DNA of 64,000 nt, taken from assembly GCF_014642405.1 (NCBI RefSeq), contig NZ_BMIN01000010.1:81437-145436 (forward strand), in the 5' to 3' direction. How positions within the stretch are numbered: position 1 is the stretch's first letter; each line of letters starts with the position of its first letter. The notes beneath the pieces were generated by a model, which was not told where the DNA came from, did no database searches, and was given only the letters and a program-made list of their open reading frames with translations. Of the stretch, positions 25,112 through 35,107 are shown in pieces. The translations under genes and the position numbers were made by a program. Source of the stretch: Pontibacillus salipaludis. Its GTDB lineage: Bacteria; Bacillota; Bacilli; Bacillales; BH030062.

Positions 25112-26213
25112 AATTAGGCCCTCCTTGTTGTCTCTTTCTAAGTACAAGGCTAATTAGCCACAGGAAGATCGGAAGACCAACCCCGGTCCACATACCAGCC
25201 ATGGATACGTAATCATCCAGAACGTTCAACCACTCTTCATCCTTTGGCATGAAATAAGCGATACAAAAGAGAAAAAAGCCAATGAATAGGACAGCCCTCT
25301 CATAAGGAAGCTTAGGGAATACGTGGCTCATGCCTTTGCTAGCTATCAATAGATAACTACAAAGTGTGGTGGCGACAGAAACAATCCACATGGATATAAA
25401 GAACATATCAATTCTTGAAATGATAGGAAATTCAACAGCTTTCAACATATATAGAACAGGCTCACTGACATACTTCATTTCTACGGTTCCAAAATAAATG
25501 AAAGACAGTAGTACCGTTATAAAATAAAAAGATACAACGAATCCGTTAGCAAACGTAATGGTTACTAGTTTTTGCTTTGGTGTTCCTTTCGTGTACGGGA
25601 ACAGTAACAGAACGATCAAATAACCGAGCAAGGATAAAGAGGATTGATACACACCATCGAATATCGATGAAAACCCTGATTCACCAATTGGGAGTAGATA
25701 AATCCATTGACCATCTTTGGCAGCAAATAATAAGAGGAGCACTAATATGGGCAGCAATACAGAAACGAATACATATAACCTCGCCATTACTTTAATATTA
25801 CCTGAAACCAAGTAAACACCTAATGCGATAAACATAAGACTAATAATCCAGTAGGGCGTTCTTGGGAGAAGCCAGGTTCGTATCATTTCATCGAATAACA
25901 ATAGTATGACGGCTGCAACGGCTAGTGAGTATAGAATCAGTACAGCATTGAATAGCCCTCCCACTACTTTTCCAACGATGGTAGGGATATATTCGTATAG
26001 GTGTTGATCAGGAAAACGTTTGGCCAATCCCCACATTATAAAGAGTACGATTTGAATAAGAACCCCGCCTATGAGGAGGGAGATCCACCCATCTTGTTTT
26101 GCAACTTCATGTAGGTTAAAAGGGAGGGTTAAAACGCCCACTCCGATCAAAGTTTGAATAATAAAGAAGAAATACTGTCTTCTACTAATCATCTCATTTT
26201 TTACTGCGGCCAT
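25095..26213 (-). CDS. Spore germination permease-like protein, GerAB/GerKB family
   Basis: This is the B subunit of the germinant receptor, 372 residues with about ten hydrophobic segments and a fold related to amino-acid permeases, thought to hold the nutrient-binding pocket. The N-terminal ISRRQYFFFIIQTLIGVGVLTLP is typical. The start at 26213 is supported by GGGAG upstream, and it overlaps the end of the A-subunit gene by 20 bases. Confidence 0.92.
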   Translation of the reverse strand: MAAVKNEMISRRQYFFFIIQTLIGVGVLTLPFNLHEVAKQDGWISLLIGGVLIQIVLFIMWGLAKRFPDQHLYEYIPTIVGKVVGGLFNAVLILYSLAVAAVILLLFDEMIRTWLLPRTPYWIISLMFIALGVYLVSGNIKVMARLYVFVSVLLPILVLLLLFAAKDGQWIYLLPIGESGFSSIFDGVYQSSLSLLGYLIVLLLFPYTKGTPKQKLVTITFANGFVVSFYFITVLLSFIYFGTVEMKYVSEPVLYMLKAVEFPIISRIDMFFISMWIVSVATTLCSYLLIASKGMSHVFPKLPYERAVLFIGFFLFCIAYFMPKDEEWLNVLDDYVSMAGMWTGVGLPIFLWLISLVLRKRQQGGPNYENRH

Positions 26214-27726
26214 TCTTCTTCCACTCCCTTGACGTATCACCTGTATTACTCTTAGCTGGCTGAGCATCCTTTGGTCTGTTGTCCATCATAAAAAGCGGCA
26301 GCCGTATGAACGTATCCTTCAAGTCTTTTACTCTTAAAGGGGCTAAAGGGGCAAAATATGGTGATCCAAATGATTCAAGACGGCATAAATGAATTAACAG
26401 GCCAAAAAAACCAAACACAATCCCTAAAAATCCAAAAGTAGAGGCTAATAAAATGAGCGGGAAAGTCAATAATCGTAACGCTGTGCTTAGTTCATTTGAA
26501 GGGACTACGAAAGATGCTATCGCTGTTAACGCAACTACAATTACCATCAAATTTGATACAAGGCCGGCCTTTACAACAGCATCCCCAATAACCAAACCAC
26601 CGACAATCCCTATTGTCTGGCCCACAGGACTCGGAAGTCTTATTCCAGATTCACGAATGAGTTCGATAATAATAACCATCACTAAAGCCTCGACAATCGG
26701 GGGATAAGCAATATTATTAATGGAGCTTTTTATGGGGATGACCAGTGTGTCTGGAATAACCTCAAAATGATATCCAACAACCGCGATATAAAAAGCTGGC
26801 AATCCTATCGCAATAAGAAAGCTCATTAATCGAATCAATCTAATAAAGGTACCAGATATCCATCGACTATTATAATCATCCGGCGTCTGATAAAACGTAA
26901 AAAACGTGACAGGAAAGACAAGACAAGTGGAACTACCCTCTGAGAGTAGGATCACTCGCCCCTCTAAAACATTCGCAGCACCCCTGTCAGGTCGCTCGGT
27001 GTTTAGCATCTGAGGAAACGGGGATAACGAATTATCTTCTACCATTTCTTCAATGTAGCCTGGACTAATAATGGTATCAGCAGAGATATGTTTGATACGG
27101 TCCTCAATTTTCTTGACCACATCGGGATTAACGAGCCCTTCCATATACATAATGGCTAAGTTCGTATTCGTCTTCTTCCCGACTCGAAAATATTTTACCG
27201 TTAAGTCTCGATGTTGGATTCTTTTTCGGATTAAATTAATATTAATCATCACGCTCTCTACTAATCCCTCATGAGATCCTCGGAGCACTTTCTCTGTATC
27301 AGGTTCCGACATATTCCTATTATTGGACATGGTCACGACAAAGACTGAAATCTCAGTGTTTCCTTCTTGTACAAAAACCGCACAACCGCTTAACAAAGCA
27401 AAGATCGCATCGTTTAAGTCAGTAGTACCCCTTCGGTTCGGTAACTGCCCAATTGTACGATCAGAATAATTGGAAAGTGGAATGAAAATTTTGTTTTGGA
27501 TCTGTTCTTGATCAACTAGCGACTCGAAATAGAGAAGGGCCTGGCGATTTCCATCCATATGCGTAACTTTTAAGTCGTGGGAATGATGAAGCTCTGAGCT
27601 GATATAGTCAATATTGTCTTTCAGCGAACGAAAACTATCTTTCGTAGGACTTTCCTGCTCTTTAACCACACTACTTTGATTCTCTGTAGCCGATTGTCTC
27701 GGCCGTAACAACTTTCGTATTTTCAC
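26194..27726 (-). CDS. Spore germination receptor A subunit, GerAA/GerKA family
   Basis: This is the A subunit of the nutrient receptor, 510 residues. The large N-terminal hydrophilic domain (to about residue 290) and C-terminal membrane segments follow the GerA plan. Family blocks visible include VEGLVNPDVV-like text near 210, PFPQMLNTERPD and LEGRVILLSEGSS, then RWISGTFIRLIR. It is the first gene of the A-B-C operon. Which nutrient is sensed cannot be deduced. Confidence 0.94.
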   Translation of the reverse strand: MKIRKLLRPRQSATENQSSVVKEQESPTKDSFRSLKDNIDYISSELHHSHDLKVTHMDGNRQALLYFESLVDQEQIQNKIFIPLSNYSDRTIGQLPNRRGTTDLNDAIFALLSGCAVFVQEGNTEISVFVVTMSNNRNMSEPDTEKVLRGSHEGLVESVMININLIRKRIQHRDLTVKYFRVGKKTNTNLAIMYMEGLVNPDVVKKIEDRIKHISADTIISPGYIEEMVEDNSLSPFPQMLNTERPDRGAANVLEGRVILLSEGSSTCLVFPVTFFTFYQTPDDYNSRWISGTFIRLIRLMSFLIAIGLPAFYIAVVGYHFEVIPDTLVIPIKSSINNIAYPPIVEALVMVIIIELIRESGIRLPSPVGQTIGIVGGLVIGDAVVKAGLVSNLMVIVVALTAIASFVVPSNELSTALRLLTFPLILLASTFGFLGIVFGFFGLLIHLCRLESFGSPYFAPLAPLRVKDLKDTFIRLPLFMMDNRPKDAQPAKSNTGDTSREWKKNGRSKK

Positions 27727-27817
27727 GCCACCCCTCCTCTAGAACAATTTGATTATGTATGTAGTGTCCTCAAACAACTAATTTCCTATACATACCGCGT
27801 ATAGGTTTAGAACACAC

Positions 27818-27855
27818 AAAAACTCGAGTCCCCTCAAAAGGGGACTCGAGTTTTT
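27818..27855. terminator. Terminator of yhbH
   Basis: A perfect 16-bp stem (27818-27833 with 27840-27855) includes the A-run and T-run; the yhbH stop codon is immediately adjacent. Confidence 0.92.
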
Positions 27856-27856
27856 C

Positions 27857-29017
27857 TTATACCAACACTTCCTCATCTTCTTCTTTAAAGAAATGCTTCA
27901 TTGCGTAAAATACGTCAGCTTTTCTTCTTAAAACAAAGTGTCGGAAACGCTCATCTTCAATTTTCTTATAGGCCGACATTAGAGTACTATGGCGGTTATA
28001 CTGATTCACTTCACCATATCCAAACATACTCGATACATCCATTAACTGTTCAACAAGTTGTAAGCATCGTTTGTTATCAGATGTTAAGTTATCTCCATCA
28101 GAGAAGTGGAATGGGTAAATATTGTAACTCTCTGGGTTATATTTTTGGTCTATTAACTCAAGTGCCTTCTTATATGCAGATGAACAAATGGTTCCACCAC
28201 TTTCTCCTTTTGAAAAAAAGTCATCTTCAGAGACGACTTTGGCTTCTGTGTGGTGGGCGATAAATTCGATGTCCACTGTTTCGTATTTCGTTCTCAAGAA
28301 GCGCGACATCCAGAAAAAGAAACTACGAGCCATATATTTTTCCCACATGCCCATTGATCCAGAGGTATCCATCATAGCTAACACAACCGCTTTTGATTCT
28401 GGCTTCACTTCTTCATTCCAAGTCTTGTATCGGATATCTTCTGGGTAGATTGGATTAAACGTCGCATCCCCTCCCATAGCATTCCTCTTAAACGCTTCTA
28501 GCATAGTACGTTTCTTATCAATATTTCCTTGCAACCCCGTTTTCCGAATGTCATTAAAATTAATATCCGTTGTTATAATGTTATCTTTCTCTTTTTCCTG
28601 CAAATTCGGCAAAGCTAACTGATTAAACAAAGCCTCTTCTAATTCTGCAATCGAAATCTCTGCTTCATAAAAATCTTCACCAGGTTGATCACCTGGTTTC
28701 TCACCTTTCCCTTGCGCTTGCTGCGGGGATCCATCTCTAGCAATTACATCTCCGACTTGGCTGTCACCTTCACCTTGCCCTACATGTTTATTCTTATCAT
28801 GGTTATAACGAATCTTATATTCATCCAACGACCGAATCGGAATCTTCACAACATCTTTCCCATTTGACATTACAATGTTTTCTTCAGAAATCAGGTCCGG
28901 GAGTTGATTCTTCAGCGCATCCTGAACTTTTTCTTGGTGGCGCTGCTGATCATCATACCCTTTTCTATGGAGGGACCAGTTCTCTTCAGATATCACAAAA
29001 TTTTTCGAACGACTCAT
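27857..29017 (-). CDS. yhbH: Sporulation protein YhbH (DUF444, von Willebrand A-like)
   Basis: YhbH-type proteins (386 residues here, about 392 in B. subtilis) are made in the mother cell and are needed for normal sporulation. The metal-site-like MMDTSGSMG and the long C-terminal vWA-like fold are visible, plus a low-complexity Gly/Asp/Gln segment at about 80-110. In many bacilli and other bacteria this gene is next to prkA; here prkA is about 10 kb away. Confidence 0.95.
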   Translation of the reverse strand: MSRSKNFVISEENWSLHRKGYDDQQRHQEKVQDALKNQLPDLISEENIVMSNGKDVVKIPIRSLDEYKIRYNHDKNKHVGQGEGDSQVGDVIARDGSPQQAQGKGEKPGDQPGEDFYEAEISIAELEEALFNQLALPNLQEKEKDNIITTDINFNDIRKTGLQGNIDKKRTMLEAFKRNAMGGDATFNPIYPEDIRYKTWNEEVKPESKAVVLAMMDTSGSMGMWEKYMARSFFFWMSRFLRTKYETVDIEFIAHHTEAKVVSEDDFFSKGESGGTICSSAYKKALELIDQKYNPESYNIYPFHFSDGDNLTSDNKRCLQLVEQLMDVSSMFGYGEVNQYNRHSTLMSAYKKIEDERFRHFVLRRKADVFYAMKHFFKEEDEEVLV

Positions 29018-29415
29018 CCTTACCCCTCCTCCATTTTGTTTACTCTATCATATGCAGAAGTTGTCATTTTGATTAAAAATTCTGAAAACTTATTTAAAAA
29101 CTTGTCACTTTCCGCATATGACCGCTTGCACCCATAGCGTTCCGTACCGCGACAACACTCTTTCTACCTGTAAACTGACCGTACCTCGCCTAACGTTTTA
29201 TGTCTTTCATCATATGAGCGCAGTTCGTCTATTATGAGTCCCGTGTAAATAGAGGACAAGCATTCTGTGACTTAATAAAGGGTGGAGATGTTGAGGACTA
29301 AAAGTTGAGACATGTTATTAAGGTTGGGGACTTAATAATATTGAGAGCTAGGGATGCCTTTCCACAGAATTCCTGTTACATGGAAACATTTATAAAAAAT
29401 TACTCACCTATATCA
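29018..29415. other. Gene-free stretch between yhbH and yidC
   Basis: No coding sequence, RNA or clear repeat is seen. A CATATGAT element at 29047-29054 (minus strand) is a weak candidate SigE -10 for yhbH. The segment AGTTGAGACATGTTATTAAG near 29300 resembles the flanks of the GC-rich repeats elsewhere and might be an eroded end. Confidence 0.4.
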
Positions 29416-29452
29416 TAAAAAAGCCCAGGGTCTGCTAGCTGATCCTGGGCTT
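29416..29452 (-). terminator. Terminator of yidC
   Basis: A 9-bp stem (29421-29429 with 29444-29452) is followed on the minus strand by an interrupted T-run. Confidence 0.8.
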
Positions 29453-29468
29453 TCTATAGTACAACTGA

Positions 29469-30239
29469 TTAATTTGATGGCTGTGGTACGGGTTCAGCTT
29501 CTGTTTGGTATAGTTTACGCCCAATAATCGTTTGGAAAATTAAGAACAGACCACCTACTGCCCAGTAAACGGGTAACGCTGCTGGAGCGTTAAGAGAGAT
29601 CACAAAAATCATTACTGGAGACAGGAGACCAATGAGCTTCATCTGTTTTTGCTGTGATGCTGGCACGCCAACTAATGATACCCGGTACTGAATGAAGTAT
29701 AATGCTCCTGCAATAAGAGCCATTGCAATATTGGGTTCGCCAAGGTTAAACCATAAGAAAGAATGTGTGGCAATGGTTTCTGAGCTTCGAATTGCAAAGT
29801 AGAAGCCCATTAAAATTGGCATTTGTAAAAGCATAGGTAAACATCCCATGTTAAGAGGATTCACGCCATGTTTTTGGTATAGAGCCATCATTTCCTGCTG
29901 AATCTTTTGTTTATCTTCAGGAGTAGCCTCTTTCATTCTTGCCTGAATATCATCCATTTCAGGCTTCATTCCTGCCATTTTAACCTTCATTTGTTGCTGG
30001 CTTTTGTACATATTCAACATAAGAGGCATTAGCACCAGGCGAATGATTACGGTAATAACGATAATGGCGATCCCGTAATTTCCACCTGTAACAGATGCCG
30101 CCAATTCAATGGCTTTCGTGAATGGTTCAACGAATAAGTTGTGGAGAATTCCATCTCCACCATCACTTTGACTTGAACACGCGGATAGTACAAATGCTGT
30201 AACAATAAATAGCAGACTTGATTTCCATAAAGCTTTCAT
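29469..30239 (-). CDS. yidC: Membrane protein insertase YidC/OxaA (SpoIIIJ/YqjG type)
   Basis: This 256-residue lipoprotein inserts and folds membrane proteins. The signal sequence ends in LSAC (Cys21), and the Oxa1-like core has five membrane segments with the cytoplasmic hairpin between segments 1 and 2 (EMDDIQARMKEATPEDKQKIQQEMMALYQKHG region). The hydrophilic-groove arginine lies in IIRLVLMPL. It lacks the rnpA/jag neighbours of SpoIIIJ, so it is more likely the second copy (YqjG-like); this is inferred from context. Confidence 0.94.
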   Translation of the reverse strand: MKALWKSSLLFIVTAFVLSACSSQSDGGDGILHNLFVEPFTKAIELAASVTGGNYGIAIIVITVIIRLVLMPLMLNMYKSQQQMKVKMAGMKPEMDDIQARMKEATPEDKQKIQQEMMALYQKHGVNPLNMGCLPMLLQMPILMGFYFAIRSSETIATHSFLWFNLGEPNIAMALIAGALYFIQYRVSLVGVPASQQKQMKLIGLLSPVMIFVISLNAPAALPVYWAVGGLFLIFQTIIGRKLYQTEAEPVPQPSN

Positions 30240-30265
30240 TCTATTAAATCCTCCTCAATAGTCGA

Positions 30266-30574
30266 TTATAAAGTGAGTAACCGATTATTGAGGTAGTCTT
30301 CATCATCTGGTGAACTTTCTTGTCTCCCTATTGTTTTGCAAAACCAGCTAACGAAATGGTCAGTTGGTTTTACTCCACTGTTCATATGAGACGGTAATTG
30401 AATAGTTGTTTGTTTAATGGACCAATTTTTTGAGAATAAATTGGCTGCATCGCCAACGAGTGAACCCCATACTCTATTAAACGCAAGGGATAAGAACAAA
30501 CTTACGTAAAATGAATAAAGAAAGGGATCATTGACTAGATCCATATCCAAAAGATATTCGATAAGCATATTCAT
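30266..30574 (-). CDS. Uncharacterised 102-residue protein upstream of yidC
   Basis: I do not recognise it. The N-terminal 45 residues are hydrophobic and could form one membrane segment (FLYSFYVSLFLSLAFNRVWG); the rest is polar. GAGG lies 7 bases upstream of the ATG. It ends 26 bp before the yidC start on the same strand, so the two are probably co-transcribed. Confidence 0.65.
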   Translation of the reverse strand: MNMLIEYLLDMDLVNDPFLYSFYVSLFLSLAFNRVWGSLVGDAANLFSKNWSIKQTTIQLPSHMNSGVKPTDHFVSWFCKTIGRQESSPDDEDYLNNRLLTL

Positions 30575-30687
30575 TCATCTGCCTCATTTCTCATTTGCAT
30601 CTCTTACATTTACGGCACAACCATTTCATGCGTTTCAATTTCCTTATCTTCAGTCTACTATTTTTTCTACGAGCAAACAACCGATCT

Positions 30688-30725
30688 AAAAAAACCCGTC
30701 CTGCCAACAAGAGCAGAACGGGCTT
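30688..30725 (-). terminator. Terminator of odhAB
   Basis: A 10-bp stem with one mismatch (about 30694-30703 with 30713-30722) is followed on the minus strand by a run of T. Confidence 0.8.
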
Positions 30726-30738
30726 TAAGCTTATCTTA

Positions 30739-32067
30739 TTAACCTTCTAATAGAAGATTGTACGGGTCTTCTAACATTTCTTTAATACGAACGAGGAACT
30801 GAACCGCTTCTTTCCCATCAACGATGCGGTGATCATAGGACAATGCAATGTACATCATCGGACGAACTTCAATAGAATCATCCGGCATAACCATTGCACG
30901 CTTTTGGATATTATGCATTCCTAAGATTCCTACCTGTGGAGCATTTAGGATTGGCGTAGAAAGCATTGATCCAAAGATTCCACCATTTGTAATCGTGAAT
31001 GAACCGCCTTGTAGCTCGTCTAGCGCCAACTCTTTGTCACGAGCTCTCTTGCCAAGACGACCAATTTCTTTCTCAATTCCAGCAAATCCTAAACGGTCTG
31101 CATCACGAACAACCGGAACAACAAGACCTTCGTCCGTAGATACTGCCATACCGATATCATAGAATTTCTTCTTCACAATCTCATCGCCTTGAATTTCAGC
31201 GTTAAGAAGTGGGAATTCCTTAAGAGCGCCGACAACAGCTTTCGTGAAGAAGGACATGAAACCTAGTTTCACATCATGCTTTTGTAAGAATTGATCCTTA
31301 CGTTCTTGACGAAGATTCATAACTGCAGTCATATCTACTTCGTTAAACGTTGTAAGCATAGCAGCCGTTTGCTGTGCTTCAACAAGACGTTTTGAGATGG
31401 TTTGACGACGACGTGACATCTTCTCACGTTCTACCGGTTTTTCGAATTCGGTTTTCTCAGAAGACTTTTCCTCTGATTTCTTAGATTTCTTGCTTTCTTT
31501 CTTGCTATCCTTAGAACCTTTGTCTTCTTTGGATTGGTTAGCAGCTGCTTCTACATCTTCTGGACGAATGCGGCCTAACGGATCATTAGGTTTAACGTCT
31601 CGAAGATCAATCCCAAGTTCACGCGCTTTTTTACGAGCAGCTGGTGAAGCTACAATATCTTTATTCGGATCTTGTTTGCTATCATCCTTTGTATCTTCTT
31701 GTTTCTCTGAAGCTTCTTCTTGGCTGTCTTTGGAAGATTCCTGTTTTCCATCATCAGACGATTCTTCTTGTTGCTCGGATTCTTCTTTTTGGCCGCTATC
31801 TTCTTCAGCCTCAGAAGAACCGCCGCCTTCACCGTTTTCGTCTATTTTTGCAACGGTATCCCCTACTTCGACGTCGTCTCCTTCCTCAACTAGAAGTTCG
31901 GAGATGACGCCAGAAGCATCAGCGTTTACTTCAACATTTACTTTGTCTGTCTCTAGTTCAAGGATCGCATCGCCTTTTTCAACGGAGTCGCCTTCTTTAA
32001 CCAGCCATTCTGCGACCGTACCTTCTGTAATGGATTCTGCAAGTTCTGGTACCTTAATTTCCTTCAT
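30739..32067 (-). CDS. odhB: Dihydrolipoyllysine succinyltransferase, E2 of 2-oxoglutarate dehydrogenase
   Basis: This is the E2 core of the TCA-cycle 2-oxoglutarate dehydrogenase complex. The 442 residues contain one lipoyl domain (1-75, with lipoylated Lys42 in ETDKVNV), a long linker very rich in Glu/Asp/Ser/Lys/Gln (about 78-140), an E3-binding domain (about 140-175), a second charged linker and the catalytic domain ending with YDHRIVDG. The first linker is unusually acidic instead of Ala/Pro-rich. It overlaps odhA by 14 bases, and E3 is not encoded nearby. Confidence 0.96.
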   Translation of the reverse strand: MKEIKVPELAESITEGTVAEWLVKEGDSVEKGDAILELETDKVNVEVNADASGVISELLVEEGDDVEVGDTVAKIDENGEGGGSSEAEEDSGQKEESEQQEESSDDGKQESSKDSQEEASEKQEDTKDDSKQDPNKDIVASPAARKKARELGIDLRDVKPNDPLGRIRPEDVEAAANQSKEDKGSKDSKKESKKSKKSEEKSSEKTEFEKPVEREKMSRRRQTISKRLVEAQQTAAMLTTFNEVDMTAVMNLRQERKDQFLQKHDVKLGFMSFFTKAVVGALKEFPLLNAEIQGDEIVKKKFYDIGMAVSTDEGLVVPVVRDADRLGFAGIEKEIGRLGKRARDKELALDELQGGSFTITNGGIFGSMLSTPILNAPQVGILGMHNIQKRAMVMPDDSIEVRPMMYIALSYDHRIVDGKEAVQFLVRIKEMLEDPYNLLLEG

Positions 32068-34906
32068 TGGAATCTCCTCCTTTAGATAGCTTCAGTGCTT
32101 CTTGGATGATTCTGTTCTGCTCTGTCTTGTGAATATTCGGTTCACCGACAGCTGGTGAAGAACGTTTTGGACGTCCAATATATTTAATTTCGTGTGTATT
32201 GTTCACTAATTGATAAAGTGTTTCTTTAACAAAGTCCCATCCGCCCATATTACGGGGTTCTTCCTGGACCCACACCACTTCTTCAATATTTGGATACTGT
32301 TCCAGTATTTCCTGCAGTTGCTTTTCTGGGAATGGATAGATCTGTTCTACCCGAACGATATGAAGCCAATCCCAGTTTTGATCTTCATTTTCGATGCGGT
32401 CTTCTAGATCAATCATGACCTTCCCGCTACCAATGACAAGTCTAGTCACTTTATCTTCGTTTTTCCCCAATCCGCGCTGTGGTTTAAGTGGTTGGAATTG
32501 TCCATCACTGAACTCTTTACCATCTGAAGCAACACGTTGATTACGAATAAGGCTCTTTGGAGTCATGAGCACGAGTGGACGTGCTGCATCTTTACCACCA
32601 ATAGCAGCCTGACGACGAAGCAAATGGAAGTACTGAGCGGAAGAAGTTACATTAGCAACCGTCCAGTTATACTCTGCACTCATCGTCAAATATCGCTCTA
32701 AACGGGCGCTGGAGTGCTCAGGGCCTTGTCCCTCATAACCATGAGGTAACAACATCACAAGACTTGATTTCTCTCCCCACTTCGCACGTCCTGCTGAGAT
32801 AAATTGATCAATAATAACCTGACCTGCATTGGCAAAGTCTCCGTATTGCGCTTCCCATAGAACAAGGGCTTCTGGCGCAAGAACGCTGTACCCGTATTCA
32901 AAACCGAGCACACCCGCTTCGTTTAACGGGCTATTATAGATATCAAATGAAGCGTTCGCTTCTTCTAATCCATGCATCGGGCAATAGGTAGATCCATCTT
33001 CTACATCATGTAAAACAAGGTGACGATGTGCGAACGTTCCTCGCTGACTATCCTGACCTGTTAAACGAATCGGCTTACCATCTTGTAAGATCGATGCAAA
33101 GGCAAGCGATTCGCCTGTAGCCCAATCTACTTTATTGCCTTCTTCAAGCACATTTTCACGTCGCTGAAGAATTTTCTCTAGCTTCTTAAAGCCGTTGAAA
33201 CCTTCTGGACGTTTTAATAATCCTTTATTCAACGTTTTCAGAACATCTAGCGAGACCGATGTATCAATGGCATCTAAACCACTCACCATTTCTTCAGGTA
33301 CATCTTTCGCATCACGTTCTCCGGTTTCATTTTCTTTCATATTCTCATAAGTCTGACGGAAGTTCTCATCAACCTCTTCTTTCACTTGGTCGAAGTACCC
33401 TTCCTCAATCACACCTTCATCTTGAAGTTGCTCTGCATACAACGTTGCAACCGTGGCATGATCATCAATTTCTGTATACAACTCAGGCTGAGTCGCACGA
33501 GGCTCATCCATTTCGTTATGACCAAATCGACGATAGCCTACAAGATCAATCAAGAAATCTTTATGGAATTTCTTCCGGTATTCATATGCTAGCTGCATAG
33601 CAGACAAACACTGAATTGGATCATCAGCATTCACATGAATAATAGGAATCTCGTAACCTTTAGCAAGATCACTTGCATAACGAGTTGAACGACCGTCCTT
33701 TTGAATCGTGGTAAACCCAACTAGATTGTTCGCAATAATATGAACGGCTCCACCTGTACGATACCCTGGCAAGTCACTCATATTTAGTGTTTCAGCTACT
33801 ACTCCTTCGCCAGGAAAGGCTGCATCCCCATGAATAAGGATAGAGAAGGCTTTGCTCGTATCCTGGTCTGATAAACCACGTTCTTCGCGGCTATCCTGCG
33901 CTGCACGGGCAAACCCTTGTACCACCGGATCAACAAATTCAAGGTGAGATGGGTTATGAGAAAGGGTGACGCGTGTAGTTCGCTCTTCTTTCTCCACATC
34001 AAGACTAGCACCAAAGTGATATTTCACATCACCAGTCCAACCATAATTAATGCCCATTGAACCTTCTGATGGCACAAGCTCTTTGTTTGGAGCATGGTGA
34101 AATTCAGAGAAGATGCGGTCATAAGGCTTTCCTAATACGTGAGCTAAGACATTTAAACGGCCACGGTGAGCCATCCCCATCATCACATGCTCGACGTCTT
34201 CTTCAGAAGCTGCCTGCACAATGTGATCAAGCATTGGAACCATGACATCTAAGCCTTCAATTGAGAATCGCTTTTGAGCAACGAAGGTTTTAGCAAGAAA
34301 GTGTTCAAACCCCTCTACTTGAGCTAATAGTTTCAGGACTTGCTTCTTCTGATCATCATTGAAATCTACTCTATACGTGCCTTGTTCAATCTTGTCTTGT
34401 AACCACGTACGTTCTTCCTCATTGTGAACATGATCCACTTCGAAAGATATACGGCCAGCATATTGCTGCTTTAGCGTATGAATAGCTTCAAGTCCGTTTG
34501 ATACTCCGTTAGGCGCTTCAGGCCAAATCCATTTCGCTTGAATGGATTTCAAATCATTCTCCGACAAATTATATGTTTTCGGATCGAGTAGCGGTGAATA
34601 ACGCTCTCGGCCTCGACCAACGGCATAAACTTCTGCCTCTAGATGACCGGAACGACGAATAGCCTCAACCAATTTCAAAGCTGAGGTCACCTTCTGGATA
34701 TCCGCAGCAGATGGGCTGTTAGAACCTTGTTGGCTCTCATCCCCTTTTATCCACTCTGGAGCACCATATTGTTCAAACACCTCGACTAGAGATGAATCGA
34801 CCCGCTCTGGATCTTCTAAGTATAAATCGTACTGTTCTTCGATGTACCCCATGTTGGGGCCATGAAACTGTTCCCAAATGTTTTCGTTAGACCCTTTGTT
34901 CGACAC
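32054..34906 (-). CDS. odhA: 2-oxoglutarate dehydrogenase E1 component
   Basis: This 950-residue thiamine diphosphate enzyme decarboxylates 2-oxoglutarate in the TCA cycle. Visible elements are [16 protein letters not shown], the ThDP site GDAAFPGEG with later NADDP, and the C-terminal transketolase-like region with [24 protein letters not shown] and [12 protein letters not shown]. The start codon is GTG at 34906 with GGGGG 9 bases upstream. A cre-like site (34943-34956) lies just upstream, consistent with carbon catabolite control of the odhAB operon. Confidence 0.97.
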   Translation of the reverse strand: MSNKGSNENIWEQFHGPNMGYIEEQYDLYLEDPERVDSSLVEVFEQYGAPEWIKGDESQQGSNSPSAADIQKVTSALKLVEAIRRSGHLEAEVYAVGRGRERYSPLLDPKTYNLSENDLKSIQAKWIWPEAPNGVSNGLEAIHTLKQQYAGRISFEVDHVHNEEERTWLQDKIEQGTYRVDFNDDQKKQVLKLLAQVEGFEHFLAKTFVAQKRFSIEGLDVMVPMLDHIVQAASEEDVEHVMMGMAHRGRLNVLAHVLGKPYDRIFSEFHHAPNKELVPSEGSMGINYGWTGDVKYHFGASLDVEKEERTTRVTLSHNPSHLEFVDPVVQGFARAAQDSREERGLSDQDTSKAFSILIHGDAAFPGEGVVAETLNMSDLPGYRTGGAVHIIANNLVGFTTIQKDGRSTRYASDLAKGYEIPIIHVNADDPIQCLSAMQLAYEYRKKFHKDFLIDLVGYRRFGHNEMDEPRATQPELYTEIDDHATVATLYAEQLQDEGVIEEGYFDQVKEEVDENFRQTYENMKENETGERDAKDVPEEMVSGLDAIDTSVSLDVLKTLNKGLLKRPEGFNGFKKLEKILQRRENVLEEGNKVDWATGESLAFASILQDGKPIRLTGQDSQRGTFAHRHLVLHDVEDGSTYCPMHGLEEANASFDIYNSPLNEAGVLGFEYGYSVLAPEALVLWEAQYGDFANAGQVIIDQFISAGRAKWGEKSSLVMLLPHGYEGQGPEHSSARLERYLTMSAEYNWTVANVTSSAQYFHLLRRQAAIGGKDAARPLVLMTPKSLIRNQRVASDGKEFSDGQFQPLKPQRGLGKNEDKVTRLVIGSGKVMIDLEDRIENEDQNWDWLHIVRVEQIYPFPEKQLQEILEQYPNIEEVVWVQEEPRNMGGWDFVKETLYQLVNNTHEIKYIGRPKRSSPAVGEPNIHKTEQNRIIQEALKLSKGGDSNEGN

Positions 34907-34942
34907 TGTTTACTACCCCCATTAGAAGTTCGCTTTCTGTGA

Positions 34943-34956
34943 CGTAAACGTTTGCA
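34943..34956. promoter_or_regulatory. cre-like site upstream of odhA
   Basis: CGTAAACGTTTGCA matches the cre consensus with two mismatches (first and twelfth positions), about 40 bp from the odhA start codon. Confidence 0.4.
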
Positions 34957-35050
34957 AACTCATCTTCTATTATAATTTTTTTCCGTTTTCTTCTTCAACT
35001 ACTTTACCCTAGTTTTTTTTAAGAAAACAAAAAAAATTGAAAAAGATAAT

Positions 35051-35089
35051 AAAAAAAGTACAAATGTACGGAATATTGTACACTTGTAC
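35051..35089 (-). terminator. Terminator of ppk
   Basis: A 12-bp near-perfect stem (35058-35069 with 35078-35089) is followed on the minus strand by seven T. Confidence 0.88.
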
Positions 35090-35107
35090 CTCTTGATTTT
35101 TCAACTA

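Noticed and set aside
31490..32089. 199-residue Ser-rich frame on the plus strand
   Set aside because: It is the complement of the acidic, repetitive linker of odhB and has no ribosome site.
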